NCBI GenBank assembly: GCA_023129535.1
Contig: JAGMBW010000137.1
Location: forward strand, 1 to 35,934
Reading direction: 5' to 3'
DNA: 35,934 nt
DNA from: Desulfobacterales bacterium
GTDB taxonomy: Bacteria > Desulfobacterota > Desulfobacteria > Desulfobacterales > C00003060
The notes beneath the pieces are model-generated. The model was not told the DNA's origin and ran no database searches. It saw nothing but the letters and a program-made list of their open reading frames with translations. Below are positions 15,481 to 23,133 of this stretch, one piece after another (the stretch's first letter is position 1; the number at the start of each line of letters is the position of its first letter). The position numbers and the translations under genes are program-made.

Positions 15481-15617
15481 AGGTGGCCTGAAGCGCTTTT
15501 TCCGCATCTGTGCCTTGCGCTTGGCATCGCCATATTTTCCAAATCCGCCGCCCATAAACACTTCCTTGAAGATCTCGCATCAGACTTATTCAACAAATTC
15601 AACAACCCCAAGGTTTC
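15481..15617 (-). repeat. Direct repeat, copy 1 (partner 19349-19488)
   Basis: 137 bases matching the downstream copy almost perfectly over the last 110 bases (GCTTGGCATCGCCATATTTT through AAGGTTTC), with one 3-base gap. The copies lie 3.9 kb apart and bracket the RHH-methylase-HEPN module. Confidence 0.8.
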
Positions 15618-15697
15618 CTAGAAACTGGAAAACTAAAGCGCGTCCCCAAACTCTTTCAATGAGCATCTTTTATCAGAGAAAAAATCTAAAAGATATT

Positions 15698-15726
15698 TTG
15701 ACATCATCTTTAAGAAAAGCTAAGTA
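15698..15726 (+). promoter_or_regulatory. Possible promoter of the RHH-methylase-HEPN operon
   Basis: A consensus TTGACA at 15698 is followed after 17 bases by TAAGTA, a poor -10; a TAAATA lies slightly further on. It is 30 bases upstream of the first ATG of the module. The -35 is strong, the -10 weak. Confidence 0.35.
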
Positions 15727-15755
15727 AATAGAAAATTAATTGACCAACCAATAAG

Positions 15756-15965
15756 ATGAAGCAGGCCTCCATTACATTTAAGACAGCACCTGAGATAAAA
15801 CAAGCTTTGGAAGTACTCTCAAAGCAGGGCTTTCGGAGCCTTTCTGCCCAGGTGGAAATGATTGTTGTCAAATACCTCGAAGAACAGGGTATTGACTGGC
15901 GGGGAGATGGCGAAAAGAAAGTCAATAAACAGCCACACTTAGGTAGCGGCAATGAACAAGAGTAA
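15756..15965 (+). CDS. Small ribbon-helix-helix-like protein of the methylase module
   Basis: A 69-residue protein with a likely RHH/Arc core: KQASITFKTAPEIKQALEVL as strand and first helix, RSLSAQVEMIVVKYLEEQG as second helix, then a charged tail. It overlaps the methylase gene by 14 bases and is therefore co-translated with it. By position it is probably the module's transcriptional regulator or an antitoxin-like partner. It is too short to name further. The ATG has only a weak ribosome site. Confidence 0.6.
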   Translation: MKQASITFKTAPEIKQALEVLSKQGFRSLSAQVEMIVVKYLEEQGIDWRGDGEKKVNKQPHLGSGNEQE

Positions 15966-18639
15966 TAAAGCTGAAGCAATGATCAAGCCTATAGAGGATG
16001 CATTTTGTTCTATAGGTTATAAACGCAGTCTAATAAGGAAGGACTACGCTTACACAGATTTTTTCGCTCGGGAGGCGTCCATCAGAACGATCGATATTGC
16101 CATTTTTGGACAAGAGCCGACGGACTTCCGCTCTGCATGCTTCGGAGTGAAATTTTTTGACGATTCTTCTACTGCAGAGCTTGTTGTAAACGAGCTACGT
16201 GCCTTCGGTGCCCCACAGTTATTCATTGTAAGAAACGCAAGGTCTGAGCGCTGGCGTAACACACAAAAGAGGCCCATTTTTCGAGAGGAACTAAGAACCG
16301 ATACTTTGCCAAAGATTATCCGGGCCCGTAGGAAAGATTGGAATCCCGAAAGAATAATTAGGCAAAAATCAGGTTTCCCGGAGCCAGAGGCAACACAGTT
16401 GGATTTCATTGATGTCGGATTATTGCCGGCATTGGAACATGAAGCTTCTGCAAAAATAGATTCTCTAATCCGCCGTGTCCTTTATCGTGTCGAGCAAGAA
16501 TTAAAACGAAACAAAATACCCTTTGATGCCCCCACTATTTTCAATATTGTTTTCCGGTTATTGACGGCAAAACTTCTAAAAGACAGGGACATTAAAACGG
16601 AACCTGGTATTGATTTGTCACAGCCGTTGGCATCTTTGATTGCCGCGTCGCAATATTATGGCTACCAAATTGGGAATAAAATCAAAACCCTGCCAAAAGA
16701 ATTACTGGAAGGTATTTCAAAAGAGATCAGAGATTCCTTTTCGCTTTGTAATTTGTCTGTTGATACGCTTGCCTATGTTTACGAAAACACGTTTGTTTCT
16801 GGAAAAACTCGTAAAGAGTTGGGAATTCACAGCACCCCGTCCTACATAGCCGAATATGTTCTTTCACTAATGCCAATAGAGGATCTACCAAGGTCGAAAT
16901 GGAATGTTTTGGATCCTATGTGCGGACATGGTATCTTTTTGATAGCCGCTATGCGGCGCATGCGTAATTTACTCCCATCGGATTGGGGCCTCACACGTAG
17001 ACATAGATTCTTCATGGAAAGACTCCACGGTATCGAAATTGATCATTTTTCCATAGAAGTAGCACGCATGTGTTTAATGCTGGCAGATTTTCCTGAGTCC
17101 AATAGCTGGGATCTCCGGCGCGCAGATGTGTTTGACAAAAACATTCTTGAGTCCAGTGTGGCAAACGCTACAATAATTGTGGGGAACCCGCCCTTTGAAA
17201 CGATGAAAGAAAATGGACCTGAGATTCCTAAACCGGTTCATCTTCTCAAAAGAATTCTGCCGTCTCTGACTGAAGGTGGCCTTATCGGTGTGGTTCTGCC
17301 TCGTTCGTTTTTGGATGGAATCGATTACCAGGCTGAGAGGTCTGTTTTCTTGCAAGATTTTCATGTGCTTTGCCTCACCTCATTACCGGATAGGGTTTTT
17401 CTCCACTCTGATGCAGAAACCGTGATTGTTGTTGCGAGGAAGCAGAAAAGCAAAATTAAGAAATACACCATCTATCGTGAGGTAAAAGGTCACCATAAAG
17501 AAAGATTTCGAACCCGTTATAATGTGACATGGGAGGATAAGATCCCGCAGGCTTACTTTTCAGACCAACAGGACGGCAGGCTGGTTTTGCCCATGCTGCG
17601 GGAAATATGGGAAAGGTTAGACAGCCTGCCCCGTCTTGGAGATATTGCCGAAATCAAGAAAGGCGTTGAATATGAGCCAAAGGAAGTGAAAGGTAAACTT
17701 CATGAAATAGTTCAATCGAAACCATTTTCCAGGTCAAAGCCTGGGATCTATAATGTAACGGATGGTTTCAAATCATTCGTGGCAGATGATACAGTTTACA
17801 TGTCAACCGATAGAAAGTTGAGGAGAAAAAGGGCGATGGGGGCATGGGAGTTGGATTGGGACAGCCCGAAAGTAATCATCCCGACTTCTCGAACCTCTAG
17901 AGGCCCTTGGTGCTATGCTGCTGCCATTGACACAGAAAAGCGATTACTTCGCCGAAGTTTTTGTGCAGTTTGGCCCAAAAATGATAATGTGGAGGTCGAA
18001 TTGCTGGCGGCTCTACTTAATTCCCCCTTAGCTCAGGCTTTTGTTCATACACATACTTCTAAGAGAAATATACCTGCACGTATTTATGAATCTATACCAG
18101 TCCCACAGAGTTTGGGTGAAGCTGGTCAAATCATTGTGCCTCTCGTAAGTGAATATTTGCGGTGTCGTTCAACAGATCTGAAGAAGGCAAAAGAGATCCT
18201 CCTTCAAATCGATGCTGAAATACTCAAGCTGTATAAACTTCCTCCTCGCCAGGAACGACAGGTGCTCGATATTTTCTGGGGGGATACGCGGCGACGAGTG
18301 CCATTTGGTTTCACTGGTTACATTCCGCCAGATCAGACGTCTTTAAGGGAAGAGCAGCTATCTCCTGAGATGATCAGCTTGTACTCCTCCAAGGAGATAT
18401 TGCGGTTCTTACCTATAGCTCTTGATATCCTTCACGACTGCTTTGCTTCAATTCTAGAATTGCATGTGCTCCCGGAACAAGATCCCGAGACAGGGGAGAA
18501 ATGGATCTTGATTGATATTGCCGTTGAGGGGGATATAGCCGAGGTATTAGACAGTTATGATAATTATGCTGAACAATGGGTATCCTCGGCACCGTGGTTG
18601 GTACGTGAGAACATCAGGCTCTCTTATGACATTGTTTAA
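15952..18639 (+). CDS. N6-adenine DNA methylase, type IIG-like, with degenerate nuclease-like N-terminus
   Basis: An 895-residue class I SAM-dependent DNA methyltransferase. Motif I is VLDPMCGHGIFLIAAM (319-334), an acidic SAM-contact strand is LHGIEIDHFSIEVARM, and catalytic motif IV is IIVGNPPFE (412-415 NPPF), as in Eco57I-type enzymes. Residues about 570-760 look like a target-recognition region (IPVPQSLGE, LLAALLNSPLAQAF). The N-terminus (YTDFFAR...IDIAIFG...ACFGVKFFD) has the spacing of a PD-(D/E)XK nuclease, but the residue before VK is Gly, not Glu, so cleavage activity is doubtful. The last 95 residues (LELHVLPEQDPETGEKWILI, EVLDSYDNYAEQWV) look like a separate domain. The gene is followed after three bases by a HEPN gene. 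It may be a methylation-based defence or regulatory unit. Confidence 0.85.
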   Translation: MNKSNKAEAMIKPIEDAFCSIGYKRSLIRKDYAYTDFFAREASIRTIDIAIFGQEPTDFRSACFGVKFFDDSSTAELVVNELRAFGAPQLFIVRNARSERWRNTQKRPIFREELRTDTLPKIIRARRKDWNPERIIRQKSGFPEPEATQLDFIDVGLLPALEHEASAKIDSLIRRVLYRVEQELKRNKIPFDAPTIFNIVFRLLTAKLLKDRDIKTEPGIDLSQPLASLIAASQYYGYQIGNKIKTLPKELLEGISKEIRDSFSLCNLSVDTLAYVYENTFVSGKTRKELGIHSTPSYIAEYVLSLMPIEDLPRSKWNVLDPMCGHGIFLIAAMRRMRNLLPSDWGLTRRHRFFMERLHGIEIDHFSIEVARMCLMLADFPESNSWDLRRADVFDKNILESSVANATIIVGNPPFETMKENGPEIPKPVHLLKRILPSLTEGGLIGVVLPRSFLDGIDYQAERSVFLQDFHVLCLTSLPDRVFLHSDAETVIVVARKQKSKIKKYTIYREVKGHHKERFRTRYNVTWEDKIPQAYFSDQQDGRLVLPMLREIWERLDSLPRLGDIAEIKKGVEYEPKEVKGKLHEIVQSKPFSRSKPGIYNVTDGFKSFVADDTVYMSTDRKLRRKRAMGAWELDWDSPKVIIPTSRTSRGPWCYAAAIDTEKRLLRRSFCAVWPKNDNVEVELLAALLNSPLAQAFVHTHTSKRNIPARIYESIPVPQSLGEAGQIIVPLVSEYLRCRSTDLKKAKEILLQIDAEILKLYKLPPRQERQVLDIFWGDTRRRVPFGFTGYIPPDQTSLREEQLSPEMISLYSSKEILRFLPIALDILHDCFASILELHVLPEQDPETGEKWILIDIAVEGDIAEVLDSYDNYAEQWVSSAPWLVRENIRLSYDIV

Positions 18640-18642
18640 GCT

Positions 18643-19104
18643 ATGAAGCCACGCGAGTTTGAATACCTCGCCGCAAGACTTGCCGAGCGTGGTACCCATC
18701 CATCCGAATTTCGCACTGCAATAAGTCGTGCTTACTACGCTGTTTACAATGTAGGTGTCGAGTTGCTCAGGGAAATGGGCGTTACTCCAACTGAAGGTCC
18801 AGGTGGCCATGGAGATGTACGCCGTTATTTTAACTACAGCGGCAACAGTGACGTTAAAAAGGTAGCGAGCCAAATGGCTGATCTCGCTGCCAGTAGGGTA
18901 CATGCAGACTACCATTTGGATAGGAACGATGTGGAGAACAAGAAGAAAGCCAAAGCTCTTGTCCACCAGGCAACCAGGATGATTGAAACTTTGACCAAGT
19001 GTTGTACCGGGCAAAGGCGTGACCAGATTATTAAATCGATACAAGAGTTAGATCGAAAAGTTAAAAGGGCAGGGAACGATGCACGAAAGGAGAATCACAC
19101 TTAA
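18643..19104 (+). CDS. HEPN-domain protein
   Basis: A 153-residue all-helical protein of the HEPN superfamily. EFRTAISRAYYAVYNVGVEL is the typical helix carrying the conserved SRxYYA motif. GPGGHGDVRRYF is a loop seen in this subfamily. ASRVHADYHLDRNDVENKKK supplies the Arg/His/Asp-Tyr-His cluster of the presumed RNase site. HEPN proteins are often toxins or RNases in defence systems. Here it starts three bases after the methylase stop. The methylase's extra C-terminal domain may be its partner or inhibitor (inference). The C-terminal tail is lysine/arginine-rich. The ORF is intact. Confidence 0.83.
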   Translation: MKPREFEYLAARLAERGTHPSEFRTAISRAYYAVYNVGVELLREMGVTPTEGPGGHGDVRRYFNYSGNSDVKKVASQMADLAASRVHADYHLDRNDVENKKKAKALVHQATRMIETLTKCCTGQRRDQIIKSIQELDRKVKRAGNDARKENHT

Positions 19105-19220
19105 TACGTTGATCGGATACGTACGATTTAGCCCTCCATTTCGGAATAACTAAGAAATGCCAAGAAACAATCTCTGGGCATGGCAAAAATTGCGCGAGTA
19201 GTGGCTTCAGGCCTTCATCA

Positions 19221-19488
19221 TCAGACTGGCCCTATCCCAACCTCATAAACCTTCAGCACCTCATCGCCATACGGGAAAATCCGGGATGTACCTGAAATCT
19301 TAGCATTTTGCTCCTTTCAAGAGCCTCCTCTGCCACTTGTCGAAAATCAGGAGGCCTGAGGCGATTTTTCTGGATATGCGCCCTGTGCTTGGCATCGCCA
19401 TATTTTCCAAATCTGCCGCCCATAAACACTTCCTTGAAGATCTCGCATCAGAGTTATTCAACAAATTCAACAACGTCCCCAAGGTTTC
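19221..19488 (-). pseudogene. Coding remnant containing direct-repeat copy 2
   Basis: Copy 2 of the 137-140-base direct repeat is 19349-19488. On the minus strand it encodes EIFKEVFMGGRFGKYGDAKH and RPPDFRQVAEEALERSK. A shift of frame then leads into KISGTSRIFPYGDEVLKVYE and a TGA at 19221. An AAGGAG...ATG near the shift could mark the junction of two former genes. I do not recognise the family. Upstream, the same strand has several stops, so nothing complete is left. The rest of 19105-19620 shows no gene I can support. Confidence 0.4.
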
Positions 19489-19620
19489 ACATCTTGCCGT
19501 CCACGCCAATCGGAACCGTGAATTTGCCACTTTCATTGAGACTTGACTCGGTTATTGACTTGAGCGAGTACCAGTTTGTGCGTCGATACCTGCGCGACAT
19601 GGCTTCTATCCGTGGTAGGA

Positions 19621-20550
19621 CTATGCGTTCCAAAATTTCGGTTGCATTATTTCCAGGATATTCTCGGGAACAATTTCATTCGTCTTGATATTCCCGGCCA
19701 AATCAGTCAATTTTCTCCGGAGCCTTTCAACGTAGGGCCCTTTGGGTGCTGCCACAAACTTAAGATCATTAAAACATTCAGCCAACACTCCGAAGAAAAC
19801 AACAAAAGGATCTTCTAAATCGCCAACAGCATATTCATTAGGATTATCCATGTTGGCGGCATCGTAATAAATCAGTGTTTTAACCGGGTGCAACATAAGC
19901 TGGATGAGCAAAATCAGCGCGTGGCAGACAGCGGCTATGCTGCGATGTTTGGGGCTGATCTCTTCGGCAATATAGCTCTCACTGGCGTCAAAAGCCTTAA
20001 TACCGACATTGGACGACGCTCTGATCCGTATACCGATCAAGGTATTGGAGCCCGTCAGTTTCCATGAAACTGTTACTGTTATCTGATCCAGGTGATCCTG
20101 CCCGCCAAAGTGGTTACGAATTCGCCGCCGCTTGGTATGCAGTTTCTTAAGCTTGGATGGAGAAGAAGGCAGCAACAAATGGCGGATTTCGGTTTTGGGC
20201 TCGTGGTAACTATTCTTTATGACATGATCGGTTTTCGTGAGAACGACATCAGGTATAATGCGGATGCCTGGAAGCGGCTTGCCTGTAATCTTCTTTTCCT
20301 CGATGTAATAACTCCTGAGTCCTTTGGATAAAACCTTGTTGTGAAAAGGCCGGTCTGTGGTTAGGAATATGGTGGCATTATTTAGGAGATGATGCAGAAT
20401 CTGTCCGTCCGGCATACCCGGATGTTCTTGTCGAACATATAGCTGGTCTAAAGTCCAAAAACCTTTTTTTCTGGCGAAGGCCTCAAATCGCTTCATTTTT
20501 GAAATTGACACAGACTCGTCGATAACAATTCTTTCTACAGTTTTTTTCAT
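19621..20550 (-). CDS. Hypothetical protein with PIN-like (DUF5615-type) N-terminus
   Basis: A 309-residue protein. The first 100 residues have the layout of the PIN-like DUF5615/Mut7-C group: an early acidic strand (ERIVIDESVS), MPDGQILHHLLNNATIFLTT with the D and TTD acidic positions, then a strand and helix (RPFHNKVLSKGLRSYYIE). A basic linker (KLKKLHTKRRRIRNHFGG) leads to an unidentified C-terminal domain (QITVTVSWKLTGSNTLIGIR, KTLIYYDAANMDNPNEYAVG). PIN-like domains are usually Mg-dependent RNases, often toxins. It lies downstream of a 39-codon ORF and the amber-split gene on the same strand. The nuclease link is a weak, motif-level guess. Confidence 0.55.
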   Translation of the reverse strand: MKKTVERIVIDESVSISKMKRFEAFARKKGFWTLDQLYVRQEHPGMPDGQILHHLLNNATIFLTTDRPFHNKVLSKGLRSYYIEEKKITGKPLPGIRIIPDVVLTKTDHVIKNSYHEPKTEIRHLLLPSSPSKLKKLHTKRRRIRNHFGGQDHLDQITVTVSWKLTGSNTLIGIRIRASSNVGIKAFDASESYIAEEISPKHRSIAAVCHALILLIQLMLHPVKTLIYYDAANMDNPNEYAVGDLEDPFVVFFGVLAECFNDLKFVAAPKGPYVERLRRKLTDLAGNIKTNEIVPENILEIMQPKFWNA

Positions 20551-20646
20551 AGTGAAAATCTAAGCGCATCATTAAGGATTTTTGTTTCATTTTAACCCAA
20601 CATTCCATTGTTCCAATAGCGGAGCTAAGAGTTCAACCACGGGGAA

Positions 20647-20766
20647 TCAAAACTGGTCGAACAAATGAAGCTGTTTGTCATGCTCCTTCTTCTTCTGCCG
20701 ATTGCAAAACGCCTGCACCAACTCCTTAATGTCCTGTATTCTCTCAGTTTTTTCAATCTTTGTCAT
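20647..20766 (-). CDS. 39-residue small protein
   Basis: Below the ORF-track cut-off. MTKIEKTERIQDIKELVQAF then CNRQKKKEHDKQLHLFDQF and a TGA. AAGGA lies about ten bases before the ATG and directly after the stop of the upstream gene, a strong sign of coupled translation. The start resembles a group of proteins I recall beginning ERIQEIKELVEAFC (DUF6398-like) but is much shorter, so it may be a truncated relative. The next gene (20550) is about 100 bases downstream. Confidence 0.5.
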   Translation of the reverse strand: MTKIEKTERIQDIKELVQAFCNRQKKKEHDKQLHLFDQF

Positions 20767-20781
20767 GGCGCTTCGTCCTTA

Positions 20782-21537
20782 TCAGTCTGAAGTCTGTTTT
20801 ACCCATCTCTTCCTAACCCTTTTTTCAAAAGTTTCGGCGGATTCTGGCGCACGACCTGCTACAATCTTTTCAAAATCACCAATAAAACTGTATTTTCTGG
20901 AATGATCTTTACGCACACGATCAACAAGGGATACCCACACCTGCTCATGACCTGCCTTCTTATAGAGCTTTCCGGCCTTCCTAAAATGTTCAAGTGCGTA
21001 CCAGTAATATTTACTCTTTCTTTTCTTAAGTATGCGCATCCCCATGGTGCCATAAATCTTTGCCGCTGCCCGGCAGTGTTTTTTTGCGAGTCCCTTGGCC
21101 GCCTTTTCCGTTATATAGTGGCTGATTTGCTCAAGTTTATCGTATTCCACGGAAACAATACGTTCGGAAAGCATGTCCCATTGTTTGGTCTTGCTACAAA
21201 TCTCAATAAATGCGGACAATGAGGTCTTTTTCGTTTTCAGCAGAGCTTTTTCGTGCCATTCTTTGAAATCCTGTTTGGAGATGTATTTCATCAATTCATC
21301 ATAGCCATACACTGAAGGATATTTTTTGAATTCAGACCAGGCACTTTTAAAAGCATCTTCTCTCCGTCCCAGTTTATCGAGTAATTCCTGTATCATGCTC
21401 GTCAACCCATAACTGGATTGATTGCCCCATTCGCGTTTCTTTTCGAGGGCCAGTCCTTTTTCAACCCAAGCCAGCGCATCAGCAAAGCGCTTTTTTTCTT
21501 TGTACAACGAGGCGGGCGGGCGGGATGAGGCGGACAT
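20782..21537 (-). CDS. C-terminal half of an amber-interrupted helical-repeat protein
   Basis: 251 residues, rich in TPR/HEAT-like helices (RFADALAWVEKGLALEKKRE, SKYYWYALEHFRKAGKLYKK), ending KYSFIGDFEKIVAG...KRVRKRWVKQ. It begins exactly where the previous ORF stops, in the same frame: one TAG codon at 21538-21540 is followed immediately by this ATG. Together the two ORFs would make one protein of about 463 residues, which I believe is the normal form of this DUF6880-like family. No ribosome site of its own is visible before the ATG. Either a nonsense mutation split the gene or the TAG is read through. Confidence 0.65.
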   Translation of the reverse strand: MSASSRPPASLYKEKKRFADALAWVEKGLALEKKREWGNQSSYGLTSMIQELLDKLGRREDAFKSAWSEFKKYPSVYGYDELMKYISKQDFKEWHEKALLKTKKTSLSAFIEICSKTKQWDMLSERIVSVEYDKLEQISHYITEKAAKGLAKKHCRAAAKIYGTMGMRILKKRKSKYYWYALEHFRKAGKLYKKAGHEQVWVSLVDRVRKDHSRKYSFIGDFEKIVAGRAPESAETFEKRVRKRWVKQTSD

Positions 21538-22173
21538 CTAAAACTTGACACATTCCGGCTCAAGTTTCTGTCCCTGCCTTATCGTCTGAACAATTTTTGC
21601 TTTGTCAGAGCCGGGTGCAATCTGTTGCTCCAATTCGTATAACGCATCAAAACCATCAGGCACCGTATCATAGTAGAAAGCCAGGACCAATTCTTCAAAA
21701 CTACTCATGTCATGCTCTTCTTTGCATGCTTTCAAATAATAGTGAATCAGATCGGTCAGAATACTTCTAAACTCATGGAAAAAGCCAAGATCATTTAGGA
21801 GACCTATGTCAGTCGGTCTCCTTTCTAACCCGAATATCAGCAGTCTTCTCAAATGTTCATTGCCCCTCTTGAAATACTTTCTGATAAGTGGATAATTTGG
21901 AGTGGCTGACTCTTTCTCGGCCAGATATGTATCCAGCACTTGATCTGAAAGCTTCGCTGCCCCCTCAAAATATGCTACAAGAAGTTCCTGATTAAGATTC
22001 TCCGGCTTAGCTATATTCTCCTCAACCTCCTCTTCGCCAGATTCATCATCTACCCATTGAAAACCCAATTCTTCAAGTTTACTTGCCCAATTCTTGGGGT
22101 TTTGCTTTATCGTTTTGGAAACTTGCTCGAAGACCAATTCATGCCTTAATTTTTCAAAATCGTCATCAGACAT
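21538..22173 (-). CDS. N-terminal half of the same amber-interrupted protein
   Basis: 211 residues starting MSDDDFEKLRHELVFEQVSK, with an acidic linker (DDESGEEEVEENI) and helical segments (NLNQELLVAYFEGAAKLSDQ, FEELVLAFYYDTVPDGFDAL), ending EPECVKF before TAG. The ATG at 22173 is preferred to the GTG at 22185 in the track; AGGAG sits just ahead of it, though very close. The frame continues past the TAG without further stops for 251 codons. I know no function for the family; relatives are sometimes described as SWIM- or TPR-associated. The neighbourhood suggests an accessory role. Confidence 0.65.
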   Translation of the reverse strand: MSDDDFEKLRHELVFEQVSKTIKQNPKNWASKLEELGFQWVDDESGEEEVEENIAKPENLNQELLVAYFEGAAKLSDQVLDTYLAEKESATPNYPLIRKYFKRGNEHLRRLLIFGLERRPTDIGLLNDLGFFHEFRSILTDLIHYYLKACKEEHDMSSFEELVLAFYYDTVPDGFDALYELEQQIAPGSDKAKIVQTIRQGQKLEPECVKF

Positions 22174-22204
22174 GCTCCTACCCACTAATCACACAAATAA
22201 TGAC

Positions 22205-22408
22205 TCAGGGTCTGGGTTCTCTCAGCTCCATTGCTGCGGTTGTTATCTCAAACTGTTCGCCGGGGATCTCTTTGATATGGCCTTGTTCCCAGACGACAAC
22301 CGGAGTGTCGGTTTGTCTGGCCCGTTGGATTACTTTCTTTGCGGCCAGTCGGAAAGCCGCGTCGGCTTTCGATGACAATCCCGCACGTTGCTCTTTCTCT
22401 TCGTTCAT
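22205..22408 (-). CDS. Small partner of the zeta-like kinase, putative antitoxin
   Basis: 67 residues: MNEEKEQRAGLSSKADAAFR, LAAKKVIQRARQTDTPVVVW, then EQGHIKEIPGEQFE. It has a helical N-terminus and a C-terminal VVVWEQGHIKEI hairpin of the sort found in small proteins encoded after zeta-type kinases. The ATG at 22408 has GGAGG nine bases upstream and is better than the TTG in the track at 22444. It follows the kinase gene on the same strand. It appears intact, whereas the kinase is truncated. Confidence 0.6.
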   Translation of the reverse strand: MNEEKEQRAGLSSKADAAFRLAAKKVIQRARQTDTPVVVWEQGHIKEIPGEQFEITTAAMELREPRP

Positions 22409-22440
22409 GGGTCTATGCCTCCACACTTCGTTTGATTTGT

Positions 22441-22755
22441 TCAAAGAGGCCGGAATAAAACAGTCGGAGTTCGCCGTAGGCGGACGTAGCTCCGTCCGGA
22501 CAGGGTTGTTTCAAAACCGAAGTCCTGTTTTGCACCGGTTAGTTCCGTGATTCGAGTCAAAAGCAACCGCCCTGCTCGCAGGTTTTGCGTCTCCGGGGCA
22601 AAGGGCGACAATCCGGCAGCGATCAGATCTGCGTTCAAGAACTCGCGGCAATTCACGAAGTCGGGCAAGAATTCAGCGGAAAAAGTGGTTTTCCCGGCAC
22701 CGTTTGGCCCGGCTATCACGTAAACCGTGGGTGATTGAACGCTGCTAGTGTTCAT
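22441..22755 (-). pseudogene. Truncated zeta-toxin-like P-loop kinase
   Basis: 104 residues where the family has about 190. The Walker A region is intact (VYVIAGPNGAGKTTFSAEFL), as are NADLIAAGLSPFAPE and DFGFETTLSGRSYVRL, all characteristic of zeta/UNAG-kinase-like proteins. After GRSYVRL the sequence leaves the family (RRTPTVLFRPL) and stops, losing the second half with the substrate-binding and lid residues. The break falls in a CGGACG/CGTCCG-rich patch that looks like a deletion scar. Zeta-type toxins phosphorylate UDP-N-acetylglucosamine; this copy is unlikely to be active. Confidence 0.75.
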
Positions 22756-22798
22756 GCTTCATTCCATTCAAGAATTTCTCATTTGTCTCATTCGTGGT

Positions 22799-23039
22799 TC
22801 ACTCTGCCTTCTTCCCGGTGACCTTCTTCGCTTCCGCCAAGAGATCGCCAAACTTACCGTAGTTGACCTTCACGCCGTCGTCAAGGTCAAGGCTGATCCG
22901 CTGGTCGGCGTAATGGCGCAGCTTTTCGTCGAAACTCATTGTCCAAGGGGTCGCTCTTCGGTTTTGCAGGTTTCAGTTTGAAGCTCCATGGCTCCGCTAC
23001 AACGATCAATTCCTCCATCCTCGACTTTCTTGCCATCAT
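22799..23039 (-). pseudogene. 3' remnant of a PglX-type (BREX-like) adenine methylase
   Basis: The minus strand first encodes MMARKSRMEELIVVAEPW and KLKPAKPKSDPLDN. In a different frame from 22939 it encodes SFDEKLRHYADQRISLDLDD, GVKVNYGKFGDLLAEAKK, and a TGA at 22799. This is the characteristic C-terminal tail of PglX/BrxX-like methylases, broken by a frameshift and lacking more than a thousand upstream codons. It lies just upstream of the truncated zeta-like kinase, so both are debris of one former locus. Confidence 0.7.
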
Positions 23040-23062
23040 GAACCGGTTCTAAAAGGATTACT

Positions 23063-23099
23063 TAGAAACTGTAAAACTAAAGAGCATCCCCAAACTTTC
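23063..23099. repeat. Short dispersed repeat (partner 15619-15657)
   Basis: TAGAAACTGTAAAACTAAAG followed by AGCATCCCCAAACTTTC closely matches TAGAAACTGGAAAACTAAAG, CGCGTCCCCAAACTCTTTC upstream. Here it abuts the truncated end of the PglX remnant; there it abuts the direct repeat. It may mark a recombination or insertion point. Confidence 0.6.
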
Positions 23100-23133
23100 T
23101 TCGCATCATTTCAGCGTATGGGGAGTTATTGAA

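Larger units (their letters stand above)
15285..15755. other. Spacer before the methylase module, with direct-repeat copy 1
   Basis: No complete gene is visible. Positions 15481-15617 are a near copy of 19349-19488. Read on the minus strand both encode the same fragment EIFKEVFMGG(G/R)FGKYGDAK, which suggests an old coding remnant that I cannot identify. Positions 15619-15657 share a 37-39-base segment with 23063-23099. A small hairpin GTCAAG-TCTGCA-CTTGAC lies near 15372. Confidence 0.5.

Noticed and set aside
21538-21540. Pyrrolysine at the in-frame TAG
   Set aside because: Pyrrolysine is known mainly in methylamine methyltransferases; this protein is unrelated and no pyl genes are visible. 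A nonsense mutation is simpler.
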